Positions 13,330-25,832 of a DNA stretch of 64,000 nucleotides are shown here, piece by piece. Each line of letters begins with the position of its first letter. Positions within the stretch are counted from its first letter, which is position 1. This stretch comes from Fasciolopsis buskii (Eukaryota; Platyhelminthes; Trematoda; Plagiorchiida; Fasciolidae), in the NCBI GenBank assembly GCA_008360955.1, contig LUCM01009820.1:1-64000 (forward strand). Reading direction: 5' to 3'. The position numbers and the translations under genes are program-made. Under the pieces are notes generated by a model. It made no database searches, had not been told where the DNA came from, and saw nothing but the letters and a program-made list of their open reading frames with translations.

Positions 13330-14330
13330 CGAGTAAAACTCAATAATCCCGCAGAATGTGGGGCATTCTGGATAAGCGACCAGTGCTGATGTTCTGAATG
13401 GGGACAATCCTAACTTTTCAGTCAATGTGCTTCGAAAGATTGATAAGCGAGTCGGATAAGATAGCTTGCCGCAATCTAACCGACGCTGTATCGTGTTTTT
13501 TGAGCACCCGCCAAGCCACATGGATAGCTTAGTACATACTAACACATGGTTGGGGTCGAGGAGAGTGGTCCAGTACGACTGGAAGTCGTGTACATAACCC
13601 CGTCATTTGTAGCTACTAGCGATATGGTCGATTTGGGCCCACCGCCGACTCTGAGGGGGCTGGCGCTAGGTGGCGTGCCGGCAATCGGAACGTCTGAAAC
13701 TTTTACTGTGGAGAAACAATTGTTGGTCTGAGCACAGAGCCAACTGCCGCCCCCGTTTTCAGAACGAAGGGAATCGAGAACAAAAGGGCCTCCTAAAGTC
13801 CCTCACTCAAAGACAGACGACCTACTGGGGCATTCGGGTTTCCTATCAAAATCACGATGTCCCCCCGCCTTGCTATACGTAAAAGCTCGTGCAGATTTTG
13901 ATGGAAGTAGTCCTTGGCTACATTTGGGCTGTAATCATTTGACGCGTACTCTGAGACAACAAACTAGTTACGTCCATCAGAGTGACGGTTATTAACTCTG
14001 AGTTTCACTGCACATAGCCAGCTGTCGACTGGGATCCGGTCATTTAGTGCAGCCTCATTCCTCTCGCTAAGAGCCACACCGGAAGTCGAAGCTTCAGGGT
14101 CCCCAGAAAGATGCAGATGAAACTTCACGGAAGGGCTAGACGGGGATATCAGTCGGATAACAGAGGAATCTTAAATGCAGCTCTCTCGGACACAACACTC
14201 ATCGATGGCTAGGGTGTCTAGTATATGGGCTAAATATCCCTGCTGACTTATACATGTGTTTGCACACTGAATATGATTGGTCTGAAGGGGCACCGAAGAT
14301 GCAGAAGTGCATCAGCCCGCCGAAAAGGGG
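13330..14330 (-). pseudogene. LINE AP-endonuclease domain, broken
   Basis: The minus strand keeps the landmarks of the exonuclease-endonuclease-phosphatase fold in order: LDTLAIDECCVRE (where the family has the catalytic Glu of an SETR motif; here Glu remains but the Thr is lost), ALSERNEAAL, DRIPVDSWLCAV, FVVSEYA (for SAYAP), DIVILIGNPNAPVG (for the GDMNAQVG motif, with the catalytic Asp replaced), then SLSEGLLGGPF, the Q-x-DHI region altered to PKSTI, and a final CTKLSMWLGG stretch. In-frame stops occur after CI and after RN. In a live element this domain nicks target DNA. Confidence 0.75.
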
Positions 14331-14726
14331 TCGATTAGATATGGATACTATCTGAAGGAGACTGCGAGAGAATAAGAACGGGACCTATTCCACCGACACC
14401 AACACTAGCATGGCCGACTGCAGCTCTCGAAGGGTGTAAGGAAATAGGGTGGGTACAGGAAAGATAACACGAGTTAGCAGAGGGACAAACTGTAGTGTAC
14501 GGTGTAACGTCGCTTTTGCAATCGAGAGAACAGCCAGAAAGGTTCATGCGAAGACCAGCCATATTCATCATTGAATGCATTGTGGGCTGCTGTGGTACTC
14601 GGCTGCCCAGTCCAGAATAAGCCATTTTATTCGAGGATACATCTCTAGCTTTTGCACAACCAAGAGCTTTCCGCAAGGCAGCAGAGTCACTCTAGACGAG
14701 CCATTTGATTGGTCCGTTCGGCTGTT

Positions 14727-15180
14727 CTGTAAAAGCTTGCCGGGTCAGTGGAACGCGACAGGGAGTTCGGTTGGAGGGATACTCTCGTCAAGTCGCAGTG
14801 CCGCTAGCGGGCCCTTGTGGCAATTTTAGGGAGGTCGTTTGCCAGACGAAAATCCACCAAGCCCTTGAAATTGTTGCTGCTTTTCCGTAGCCGCTTTTTC
14901 GGTAGGCTCGAACCTGGATGATAGCCGTTCCTTTGTACACAACCCAAGGACGCGCCCGGTAGCACGGAGCGTAATGATAGACACTGGTTTATGCATCAGT
15001 GATTTTCCCTCAGTGCGTTATTGGTTTAGAATAGCGAAGGGTTTAACGCGATTTTAGAAATATTCGTCAAGACCTCCCTATAAATGCCACAAGAGCCCGC
15101 TAGTGGCACTGAGACTTGGCGAGAGTGCCCCTCCAACCGAATTCCCTGTCGCGTTCCACTGACCCGGCAAGCTTTTACAG
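14727..15180. repeat. 110-bp inverted repeat, arms 14727-14836 and 15071-15180
   Basis: The left arm, reverse complemented, aligns with the right arm over 110 bases with about ten mismatches and no gap (about 91% by eye), separated by 234 bases. The left arm lies just upstream of the leader of the minus-strand LINE, so the arms may be pieces of a LINE 5' region, one of them inverted. Transcribed RNA could fold into a long hairpin. Confidence 0.85.
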
Positions 15181-16201
15181 CGAGGCTGTACCTTGACCTA
15201 TTGTGATGGCCTGGTTGCGTTCATGACCTAACGAGCTATACAGGATGGCTTTCCTAAAGCCGAAGATCCAATCTTGTCTAAAAAGTCGAGGATTGCATGA
15301 CAAGGGGTTCTTTTGATGGGTTTACCTGCCAGTCACGTGATGCGTTCTAGTAAATCTTCGCGCTGACCGATTCAGAAAAGCAACCAATGAGGACCGTGAA
15401 AACAAACGACCAAAAAATCCAAACATTCATCGGATGTGATTGGACGGAAAGTATTCCACCACTCCGGATATGCCCATTTTCGTTTGCAAACCCATAAGCT
15501 GCGAATGCAACTGGAACGTGTTTACCTTCCGTTGTGGTCTTCTACTTGAGTTGGTTTGCGTAGCCTGGGTTGGAGTCAGTTCAATGCCCCAGTGTTAATT
15601 TCGAATCAAAATACAAGTCTACTGGTTCTTGAGGTTGTGGGTCACAAATCAGACGAAAAAATGATTGTGATAATAACTGATCCAATCAGCTGGGGCTCCA
15701 GTCAGTCATTTCCCGGTGTCTTGTGGGCAGGTTCCTATTAGTACCAAAGGCTTTGGTCGAGACATATTTGGACTTTGCGATCGGCCGCCGCTGTGGTTTT
15801 CATTGACTGGTTGTCTGTGCAGGCTGCACCAAAAGCGCAGTGCGTGACTTGCACGTAGACTCAGCGCAGTGTGCTTCTGCACAGTTCCCATGCTTCATTG
15901 ACACCCGACTCTCTCGTAGGTCAAACTTTTGCGATGTGAGCAGCAAATTGTGGCTCCATACGGAGTTCTACAAATTTCTTTCAAATAAATAGAAAGCATA
16001 AAAAATCCAACGAAAGAGTGATGACATTTCTGTATGCCACCTGTAAAGTGCACCGGTGGGGGACAGTCATTTATTTTGACCCACACATGTCGACTGAGAT
16101 AACGCTTCAATTCTTGCTCGCATTTGGCTGCGTCTAGTTTACAGTCACACCAAAGGGAAAACCACGCGTTCTGCACAAGTAGTACTAGATAGCGCTCGTT
16201 C
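15181..16201. other. No gene recognised
   Basis: A minus-strand open frame of 117 codons (15895-16248) overlaps the start of the duplicated LINE block and has no family signature. Nothing else is supported. Confidence 0.35.
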
Positions 16202-17431
16202 ACTTCAGTTCCATTTTGAACTTGCAACGCGGTTGTCATCTCGAGCAAATGCCCAGGATTCGAGAAAACATGAGTAGCAGGTCAAAGAAGTTCTGCACTC
16301 AACGCCAACTGCCACGCAGGACGCCATGTCATGTGAACCTCAGAAACAATTGATATTCTCGACTTCAATTGCTTCGTTGGGAATTCATAGACCCTTCCAC
16401 TTGAATGCAACATACAATAATATACTTAAATTCTCGAAACCTCAACTGGTCAAGAGCACGAGAAATGATAGGAAAATAAAAAAAGGTTTCGAGTATCAGG
16501 TGGGGGTAGTCGTAATATTACCGATTGATTAGGGATACTGGTACACAGAAGCTAAATGTGGACGAGAAGTTCAAGTAATCTGACGGCTCATCGCTTCACT
16601 CCAAGGAGGATCGATTGAGGCATTTGGCATAACACTTTAGGGAACAGTTTAGTTGACCCATTGCCACAGCGGACCACTCACTTATGCGAGAAAGTGAATC
16701 ACTGGAGCCAGTAATCAGTCCTCCACGAGAAATGGGGATAATCGGGGAGATAGGTTTTCCGAAAAATCAAAGGAGGCTGTCTGAGATGGTTTGCCTCCGT
16801 CCTTCTTCAAGAACGATGGCAAAGTGTTAACATAGGATTTAACCAAACTCCTTTGGCCAATGTGGAAAAGGGAACAGATTCCTAAAGATTGATGTGAATT
16901 GCTGGTTGCACCAATTTACAAAGGAGGTATTAGTCTGGCAAACGTCGCATCCAAAATACTCACAGCTTTTTCCTCCACCGATTAATTGGCTCTCGAAAAA
17001 TTTGTGTGATAATCAATCCGATTTCCGACTCGGTCGGGGTTACCTTGACTAAAACTTCATTTTGCGACCATCCTTAGGACAGGAATACTTTCTTAGATTC
17101 ACGATTCCTGTCTTCTTTGATTTGAAAGTGATGTCTGATTCAGTCGATCGTGGAGCTCTTTGGCGCTGCCTCTCATTGAAGAGTTTATCAGAGAAATTTA
17201 TTTCGCTTATCCAGTGTGAGCATGCGATCAGACGAAATCGAGTTCATGCTTACGGCAATCTTTCACCCAAGTTCACCAGGACCAGTGACGTTTACCAGGG
17301 TTGTTCCCTCTTACCTAATCTCTTCAACATTGTTATTGAGATAATTGTGGCAGGACTGATGTTCGCTCAGACAAGAAACTATCTGACTTAGGGAATGCTG
17401 GCGAATTCGTACAACTGAGTGTAGATTCGAC
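16202..17431 (+). repeat. 1,230-bp block nearly identical to 40028-41257 (copy 1)
   Basis: The offset to the second copy is a constant 23,826 bases and I found one substitution (position 16323 against 40149). Homology stops abruptly at both ends. The flanks differ and I see no target-site duplication around the block. Confidence 0.95.
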
Positions 17432-18170
17432 CAGGTTGACGCTTTTTCTCGATCCTCTGAACGGTAATGTAGGTATGTCTGGGATGCGGTTTGTACCTTA
17501 GAAGTGTAAAACGCTGTTGCAACATTTGATTTTCCCGAAGCCGAACCTTGTTCTTCCAGGAGAAAAACTGGCTGAGATAGATAGATCTAGTGATATGGGT
17601 AGTCGTATCACACCTAGTGATAGTACATCGCATGGAGTGTCTTCGTGCACACAGGAGGCTCGATAGGCATCTGTGAATTGACGTGACATCTGGTTATCAA
17701 TCAAAGGTCATGTATGCAAACCAACACTAAGTTCAGGGCTGATATGCAATCCAACAGCATGGAGGGTGAGATCAGGCGTGCGAAGATGTTTTGTGTTTGT
17801 TTATAAGAAAATTTAGTGATTAACTTGATGTTTGAACATAGGTTACTGGATTTTAGGGCTTACTCTTTAGAACTGACCATGGGAATGAATAGGTTATGGT
17901 GTTTATCTCATGCTTTGCGCATTTTCGCTGATCAACTGCTTCGTTATACGCCGTTCCCAGAGGCAGGTAGTGGTTGGAGAATGGGCCGAGGTGTCCAGTT
18001 GATGGTATGGCAAAAAGGTTCGAAAGTTTGAACCTTTGGGCAAGCTCGTATGGTTCTGGTTTGACTATCGGGTGGGGTTCCCTGGGGCCCCAACTAACCG
18101 GCGGTTGGAGACAACAGGTGAAATGGTTCAATACTGCAGATAGTGGCCTAACATCAAAATCTTCCCTCTT
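16202..18170 (+). mobile_element. LINE fragment, RT with C-terminal tail, containing the duplicated 1,230-bp block
   Basis: The first 1,230 bases (16202-17431) recur at 40028-41257. Within them the RT fingers read APIYKGG then ISLANVASKIL, with about nine residues missing compared with relatives. The open frame 17062-17391 carries motif A (FFDLK, DSVDRGALWRCL) and motif B (YQGCSLLPNLFNIVIEI). The catalytic YADD box is absent where the duplicated block ends. From 17432 the copy continues with a degraded thumb and, at 17930-18130, the tail EAGSGWRMGRG followed by traces of a G-W-G-P motif. It is 5'-truncated and inactive. Confidence 0.8.
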
Positions 18171-18989
18171 CAATATAGTTGTTCATTTAAGTTTGCTGCA
18201 GTTGACTTTTCATTGTTGCCCAATCTTTTCTCTTTTTCTGATAGATAACTCCGTGAGATAGCGACTAAACCCAGTGCATGTTCGTGAAACGTTTAGAATC
18301 GTAAAGACTGAACAGTCATCTGTAATCGGGACTAGCCTGGTCAAAAATCCTTAATTAAGTTTCACGATTGCACCTTATAGTTTCTCATTACAGTTTGTTT
18401 CTTTTTTGAACCTCATCTTGAATTGATATCGAATGTGAGCATGCGTCGTTTTTCAGCCAAGGAACTGAATGCCTATTTTCTCTTTTAAAATGGTTTTGAG
18501 TTTGCCAGTCCGCTTGTCCATTCATCGGATGAATAACTGACGATTTCAACCGAAACTCATGGAATGTCTCCCATCTGTGCTACTAAACTCAAGCTCCTGA
18601 CCTCGCCTCCTGATAATATTAACAGGGTTCATGGAATAAAGTTTTAGATCCGTGAATCATGTTTTTCCTAGTGCAGTTTTGTTTCTTTGTTCTTCGTACA
18701 AACCAGGACTTAATATGCAAGTAACGATTTTGCCGCTTTATGACCAAATGGTCGTCACATTTGTGCAAATAGTTCCAATAATTTCTTACAGTAAAATGGT
18801 CCATCTACAGAACCAAATGAAGTAAGTGGTGCTCAACAAATTTAATTAATTTACTTGGCCCCAGTAACAGAATAATTATTCCAATCACCGAGCCAAAACA
18901 CGAAAGCTTCCCCTTTTCCAACCTTTCTCCCTCAACAAACTTTTCTTCACCTTACGCAACTGACGATATTTCTACCGAATATGTATAGG
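18171..18989. other. No gene recognised
   Basis: T-rich sequence directly after the LINE, probably including its 3' non-coding tail, then unannotated DNA. Confidence 0.35.
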
Positions 18990-21150
18990 GTCAACTCATC
19001 TTCATCTTCATCCTCTGAAATAGAGAGCAGGAAGGACACATCCCTCATAAACCCATCATTGGAGTCCCAGTGCGGAGTTGCCACTGCCCCATCGAGTCCT
19101 AACCGAGGCGGCGGTTGAAGTCACGCTGGTTGTCCTCTTCGACCACAGCAGCAGGGGGTGAGTTCATCCTCCTGGACAGACGACATACCAGCCGGAGACT
19201 CGTTGGATTCCGCTTCAATAGGAAGACGGTGACCGCGCAACCGGTCACAGCTAGGAAAAGGATTCAGGAAGAAGTCCCGGTCCCAAGTCACCACAATCAG
19301 ATCTAGTCGTCACGGAGCCGCCGGTAGTGCATCGGGAATAGATGCGAGACTCGGAGTCGGACTTCAAACTCGAGCCCACTAAGTCGCTTGAGAAGCCGCT
19401 TAAAATAGCGCCGAACTGTTTCTACCTTGGCAACTTCTCTTGACATGCAGGGTAACTTAGCAGGATCCTCATAATCCAGCCATGGACGGACGTGGGTATC
19501 ATAGTGAGTCTTGAATGGAGTGGGAGACGGACGACCAAAAGACCATCGGATAGCCTCAGGCGTGCTCCCTATGGCAACACATGCTCAATCAGTCTGTTCG
19601 TGAATCTTTAGCGACTTGATAATACAGATGCCGAGATATCTTTCAGAACTTACGAACCACAGGCAAACGCCACAGAGGGTGTATCCGTCGGCGGCAACGA
19701 CCCCATCCAAGGTAATGTGAGCATACCTAGAAATGCTGACCGAGAGGTCCCAAAGCGATGTCCGCTGCATGGTGGTTTTGAAATCATCCCGAAGAATGTG
19801 CTTTCTGTGGGAGACTGGATGGCTAGCCAAATATTCAGGGACAACAGGTAATTAATGTAAAACAGGAAAAGCAAAGAACCAGACACTGATCTTTGCGGGA
19901 CTCCACTGGCGGCGAAGTGTAGTTGGGATTTCAGCTGCAAGGCTATCACGAAAACGTCCTTCCAGCAAGAAAATCCCCGACCTGACATTAGCAACCGGTA
20001 TGTTAACCAAAGAGCTCGGATTTTCTCAAACATCAGACATTTGTGAACGCCTTACTGAAATCAAAAACACGACGTTTTTATGATGCCCATCGGTCTCAGC
20101 AGACCGCAGCGTTCGGGAGTCAAAAGCAGGTTGGTGATGCAAGACCTTTGGAGACGAGCTGATTGCGACGCAGCTGATTTTGCGGATGTATAGCTATGAC
20201 CTCTCTCCTTTTGCAAGTGTCGAAGATTAAGCTGGCCGCTATGACTGACGTCCATTGGGCCGGTAAATTCCCTGTTGCCTGAGAATGGGTGGACAGTGCA
20301 GCCAGTGTCAGGGTGATGGCGTCAGCCACTTCATTCAGAACAGAATGATGAATACCGTCACATCCTGGGGCCAGGGACGTCTTCAAAACCTTCAAAGATG
20401 CAAGAACCGCGGCCAAGTTAAGTCCCTAATGAGCAGCGTCGGAACAGAACACCCCAACGGCGGCACGAACAACCGTTCCTAGTAGCAGACAGAGAAGTAC
20501 TGCAGAACAAACACTTCGACCTTCTCAAAGTCCGTTTGCACTTATCGCCTCTTGAACTCGAGGACATGAATCCCCTCCCTAGCTTGGGTTTTGCTGCCGA
20601 GGTAAGCAAGCAGTCGCTTCGGTTTGGCCACCGACTTAATCACAAGTTTTTGGATCGTCTGCGTTTTGCAAGTTCCTGTAGAATGTATGATTCCCGTAAG
20701 GTTTTGTACAAATCGATAAGCGCCGTTCGTTGGCAAAAAGCCTGCCATGCTCGATTGCTTCTCTTCAGTAGGATGCTCAGTTCTGGATCGAACCAGGGAG
20801 GACCCGGTGAGTTGCCTTGAGTTATCTTGGTAAAGCCTGAATGGATACCAGGCACACCAAACTTCCACGAATCACTGGTAGGCTGAACTACTCATGAGAT
20901 GGAGATTATTGAAAATCGCATGGCCTCGGAATCCGATTTCCGGAAATTAGGTTCCGGGAGTGGTTGTGGAAAAATCGGACCACCTCGGCGCTGATGGACG
21001 GAGCGGTCGCTTGAACCAAGAGATGGTAGATGGTCGATAAACTCAACTTCCGACGATCGCGGTTATTGAATCAGATCGATGGTTGGTTCTCTGGACTTAA
21101 TAATCGTCGTGGATTTCTGAACATGCCGGTGCAGAGTTAGTTCAATAGTA
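18990..21150 (-). mobile_element. Decayed CR1/Jockey-like LINE
   Basis: A different LINE lineage, read on the minus strand. The endonuclease C-terminus is at about 21130-20990 (REPTIDLI, LPSLGSSDRSV). The endonuclease-RT linker is at 20855-20640 (PPWFDPELSILLKRSNRAW). RT fingers are at 20416-20120 (SLAPGCDGI, LPAQWTSVI). Motif B and what follows is at about 19930-19840 (ASGVPQRSVSGSLLFLFYIN); the F-ADD catalytic box that should come next is not seen. The C-terminal region from 19560 has LYDTHVRPWLDYEDPA, HYRRLRDD and DRLRGH. At least four frame breaks make it inactive. Motif order matches CR1/Jockey-group LINEs (SR1-like in schistosomes, by recollection). Confidence 0.8.
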
Positions 21151-21654
21151 ACATCAAAACATTCCCTCGAAAACCGGTCCATTCCTGGCAGACTACTGGT
21201 CCGTGTGGTTCACATGGGCTGATTGTGGTTCCCTAGCAGCCGCATTTTCTCGCCTAGCGTCGGCCCGATCAGCTCAGTAGATTGTATTTCCGGGTTTGGA
21301 AAGCGCCGAATAAAGCATATCACGAATGAGCCACGTTTTGCAACAGCCATTTGGTTGACAGCCTTGAGACTGTCGGTGATCCCAACTCTTCCCGTTTGTT
21401 CAGGATACCGAGGACGATGGTCAAGATTACCAGGACAGAGCTTCGAGACTTCCTGGGCCCCATCGGCAATGGCATATAACTCAGAGCAGGAATTAGATCG
21501 GGCAGGGGATCTGGACAGCGATCAAGAGGGTACTTTACCAGATTTGGGGTCGCCTCATCTGGACCCGACAATACTGGAAGAATGAAACAAGAAGTCAATT
21601 CTGACGAAGTTCCCCAATTTCCATAGGAGATTGGTTCCGCATAGTACTGTCGGG
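21151..21654. other. Unassigned; open frames on both strands
   Basis: A + strand frame (21223-21585, 120 codons, acidic C-terminal end) overlaps a minus-strand frame. It lies directly upstream of the recognisable endonuclease on the minus strand, so it is probably the worn 5' part of that LINE rather than a gene. Confidence 0.3.
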
Positions 21655-21835
21655 AACGAAAAGAACACTCGAGAAAAAGAGAAAAAAATATGAATGAAAA
21701 TAGAGATAAAAAGTAAGACGGAGAGAAAAACAAGCAGATAAGCAGAGAAAAAGAAAGATGGAAGGGAAAGACGATGGATGGATCGAGAAAACGAAAGGAA
21801 GATGGAAAGAGAAATAGATAGACAGGTAGAAAAAA

Positions 21836-21872
<37 letters not shown>

Positions 21873-21905
21873 AAGATGGATAGATAGGTGGATAGATAGA
21901 TATAA
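21655..21905 (+). repeat. Purine-rich tract with (GATA)n microsatellite
   Basis: About 250 bases of almost pure purine interrupted by T of GATA units. A clean GATA run spans about 21835-21872. The complementary TATC motif forms the large array at 25.5 kb, so the two are inverted relative to one another. Confidence 0.9.
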
Positions 21906-22235
21906 AGTAATATAAAATTGATAGATAATTATAGTGATCGATATTTGAATACCTTGATATTTTGTTTTGCTTACATATATATATATATATTTGTTTATGA
22001 ATAATTTTATTTATGCCTATTGCTTTAATTCATCTATCAGTGTATATTTTGTTAGCTATATTTACCGTTAGATATGTTTTTTATTTAGTTGCATTATTTA
22101 TTATATATTTGGATAAATATTTATGTATCTAGTTTGAGTCGTTGTTAGATTGTTAGATACATGTATGAATTATTATATATTTAGATATTTTGATAGTTTG
22201 AATATATGCTTTTCTATTGCTCTTCATTTGCCCTC
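21906..22235. repeat. AT-rich low-complexity stretch with short (TA)n
   Basis: Very AT-rich with many TTAT/ATAT words and a TA run at 21974-21990. No coding content. Confidence 0.7.
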
Positions 22236-22761
22236 GCGCAACTAAATGATTAACATACTCCAGCAATATTTTTTCTGGATCTGAGAGGCCTTGACATCCG
22301 CGTTCAACTGATCACTTGTTTGGCTCTCCCTTTAGTGTGGAAAATTACGTTTTGACGATTGCTGCTGTCGTGTCAGAAAACCTCCAAATTTCAAATTAGG
22401 TACAACAACTATGTGGTTTCTCACACGAAAAAGCGCGGTCTAGTGATCCGGCGGCCTACATCAGTCGAATCCAACCTAGATCCATTCCGGCGTCGCTTGA
22501 ATGAACAAGGACAACCTAGTGGCTCATGTCCGGCCAACCGGTTTCCGGTTTGTTTGTCACACTAGCGCACATATCGAGTGGAGCTGAATAGATTTGCTCT
22601 AGAATTCACGTCATAAGTATTATACCATTTTATTTGTCTATTCCACTCAAGCCTCACAAAATGATTCTGCTCCTGTTAACCACATAATTAAAACAAATTC
22701 ACACTGCTCATTTAATCGCTTTCCAATCATTGATGTTATTGTATGAAAAAGAATAACGGCA

Positions 22762-23031
22762 ATGTTTTCACAAACATGGAACGAAGTAATTTTAGCTAAA
22801 ATTGACCAGTTACTTCAATCCAGGAAAGGATTAATCGGGGTCGGATACGGAGCGCTACAACGTAGTCGGTACTTACAGTTGTACCAACTAGCAGACTTGT
22901 TCAAGAAAAAAGTTGGAAAGGTCATCAAATACATGAATAAGTTAAACATTTCTGTCATTCCCAACGTAGGTCAGTACAATAAGCTCCATATTTCATTTGA
23001 GGTTTTCTCTCGTTGCCTTAAAGCTAACTAA
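22762..23031 (+). CDS. Small open frame of unknown function
   Basis: An 89-codon frame opening at an ATG-bounded stretch and ending in TAA. The product would be Lys- and Leu-rich, with no signal peptide, membrane segment or motif that I recognise. It has little low-complexity sequence and no opposite-strand LINE that would explain it. It could be a short exon, a dead gene piece or chance. Nothing around it suggests a partner. Confidence 0.2.
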   Translation: MFSQTWNEVILAKIDQLLQSRKGLIGVGYGALQRSRYLQLYQLADLFKKKVGKVIKYMNKLNISVIPNVGQYNKLHISFEVFSRCLKAN

Positions 23032-23386
23032 GTCGCATTACAACAACTAATATGAAATCGTGGATTACTTTGACTTCACTCTTTATTCTTCATAAAATGG
23101 CCCAACAAGATGAGGAAAGTTTTAGCGAGAGCAAGCGATGATACTCGCAGGACACCACTTTCATGATATCTGAAAAGACATTATTCTCTCAAAACTACGA
23201 GAATAGAGTGGCAGTAAATATTTTCTTCGCCTGTGTTGTCGTGAATTTGTCCCCTTTTGTAGAATTTTGAAATGGTCTCTTGCGAACTTCTGATGGAGGA
23301 CGATCAGCTACAACACATTTCTAACTAAAACTAAATTCAAATGAATTTCGGAATTTCCCCCCTCAAAACACTAACAGAATTCGGCC

Positions 23387-23390
<4 letters not shown>

Positions 23391-23427
<37 letters not shown>
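23391..23427. repeat. (TA)n microsatellite
   Basis: Uninterrupted alternating TA for about 37 bases. Confidence 0.95.
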
Positions 23428-23432
<5 letters not shown>

Positions 23433-25307
23433 TCGAGTAGCAGAAAATGTGACTCGTAAGTGACGTTGCTGATCTCTTATTGATCAGCAATCTTCACCTA
23501 ATTAGGACGAACAGCGCGAACGCTTGCAGCTGTTTTCCCCCTTTATTTCATGGACATTCGTTTAAGAATCAAGATGAATCTTCTTCAGCTCAGATATGCT
23601 ACAACTCACCTATCCGTTGGTCACTCTGGACTTTATCATTTTACCAACCACATAGTGAACGTTTACTATGACGGCCAGTTTGCCATGAAATGTAAAATCA
23701 AGATGAACAGGACTCAAGTACACCAGTAAGCCATGAATCGTGAATACATGATAAAGACGCAAGTCAAAATAGTTTATCGTTACTCTGCTCCATATTAGTG
23801 TAAACATTGCTTTTGTTCTGTTCCACACAATAACATCAGTGATTGGAAAACAACTAAATGAGCTATCTGAATTTTTGTAAACTATGAGGTCTAGGACTGT
23901 TAGAGAATATCGTTGAAAATCACTCGAGTTAATAAAATCCAATTCTGGGGAAAAATTTCAACGTCCCCATTCAAAATAACCGCTAACGAACCTGGACGAC
24001 CACAACGAAGAGTGTACAAAAATGTCAGTGAGGTGAGGTGAAATATTTGCTACTGAAATGTCTTTTTTAGGGGTCACTTTTAAGTCATCTGAATAAACGA
24101 GCCCTTTTTCCACTAGATCCCTTTAACTTCTAGATTTGCACGTCGCCAATGGATTTAAATAAACCAATTCATGGTTAACAGAACTAAAATCATTTTGTAA
24201 AGCTTGAGTGAAATCGACAAATAAAATGGTATAGTACTTATGACGTGAATACCAGAGCAAATCGATTCAGCTTCACTCGGTATGTGCACTAGGTGGAAAT
24301 AGTCATCGAAATCCTGGGTCAGCTTGGCAAAATCGTCGGTACTGATTAGGTGTGGTCCGAGCATATCCCCTCCCTGAATTTGTAAACGATTTCGTAGTTG
24401 TTTGAATTTCGGTTAGCTTATGCATTCGCCGGCAAACGTGATGGCTATCACCGCAAACGGCGCTGACCGAATAGAGTGATGTTCACCGAGGCCATCTGGC
24501 ATTGCAAATTGGTACACGGGGGTGTATGTTGGTTTGTGTGTGCGTGCGTGGTCCCATGTTTGACTGATTAGCTACTGCATGAAACAGTACGCTTTCTGCC
24601 TGTGGTGGTGTTGTAGCAGTCTTCGACTGACTATACGCCAGCAGTGAATATTAATGTCTGTATCAGCGACGGCTGGTTGGAGGAATGCAGACCCTATTCA
24701 AACAAAAGTTAGATGAAAATGGACCCAATGGATGGTAGGACAGAAGGTCCGGCAGCTCAAGCTGCCCCCTTCCCGGCTGGTTAGCAATTCTGTAGTAGCT
24801 TCAAATTAAGGTAAGAAGCTGAACGTATCTAGAAAATGCGACTTGTGATACTGAAAATTGCTCGAGCCGGATAGAGTAATGCTCACCAAGAATACCTGGT
24901 TCGAAAACCGGTAGTGCAGTTTTGCCACAGAAAACGACGCGAGGCATGAGATTAAGGATTTCGGCATTGTGTACACCATCTTGGTTTTTGGAAAAATGAG
25001 TTATAAAACCATGGTAAACTCTTCTGGATTCGCGGATGAGGTGTAGTATGTAATGTAAACAACCAGAAAGTGTTCGAATAACTTATGCGGTAACTGCACA
25101 ATTGCCATTTGAGGTCAAGATGTAGAAATACGCGCGTTTTGGTGCACAGATTTGCAAAACTTCAAATGATACGGTTACCTGGGAAACAGCGCCACAGAAA
25201 TAAGAAGAAAAAGATGTTCGAAAAAATGTAGTTTGAAAAACACCAATATTCCGATAAGCTCACTGATTCAAACAGGAAAATAAGAAAGACACGTCAGCAT
25301 GAAGATG

Positions 25308-25310
<3 letters not shown>
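23428..25310. other. No gene recognised
   Basis: Minus-strand open frames at 23610-23942 and 24155-24364 have no recognisable domain. Two short sites (about 24465-24500 and 24865-24900) share a GAATAGAGTGATGTTCACC-like string and may be scraps of one short repeat. Confidence 0.35.

Positions 25311-25366
<56 letters not shown>
25311..25366. repeat. (TA)n microsatellite
   Basis: Uninterrupted TA repeats for about 56 bases, just before the TATC array. Confidence 0.95.
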
Positions 25367-25369
<3 letters not shown>

Positions 25370-25495
25370 TGCACATGTATGACTTCAAAAAATTAGCATT
25401 TAACTACATGCTCACCAATAAATCTATCTATCAGCCAATACGTCTGCCTAACTTTCTATTTATACGTTCATCAATCTATGTAATTATCAATCCAT

Positions 25496-25512
25496 CTATC
25501 TATCTATCTATC

Positions 25513-25585
<73 letters not shown>

Positions 25586-25702
25586 GTCTGTCTGTCTGTA
25601 TCTCACTAAATCTATCTATCTGTCTATATACTATCCTTAAATTTATCTATCAATCGATCTATCTCTCTATCTATCTATCTATTTATCTATCTATTTATCT
25701 AT

Positions 25703-25753
<51 letters not shown>

Positions 25754-25770
25754 NNNNNNNNNNTATCTAT

Positions 25771-25832
<62 letters not shown>

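Larger units (their letters stand above)
11600..14680 (-). mobile_element. Nearly full-length, decayed APE-type LINE
   Basis: Read on the minus strand, the element runs leader-like segment (about 14676-14335), AP endonuclease (about 14330-13400), RT (about 12960-11830) and a 3' non-coding tail (to about 11600). The tail from 11636 to 11830 matches the 3' end of the copy at 54522-55770 in inverse orientation. Stops and frameshifts break every domain. It is the most complete LINE of its family in the window and serves as a reference for the other copies. The family is probably RTE/CR1-like by domain order and motifs, with the clade uncertain. Confidence 0.75.

Noticed and set aside
15895..16248. 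117-codon minus-strand frame
   Set aside because: Overlaps the start of the duplicated LINE block and shows no domain.
20285..20820. Plus-strand frames of 65 and 94 codons
   Set aside because: They are antisense of the CR1/Jockey-like LINE, whose minus-strand motifs are clear.
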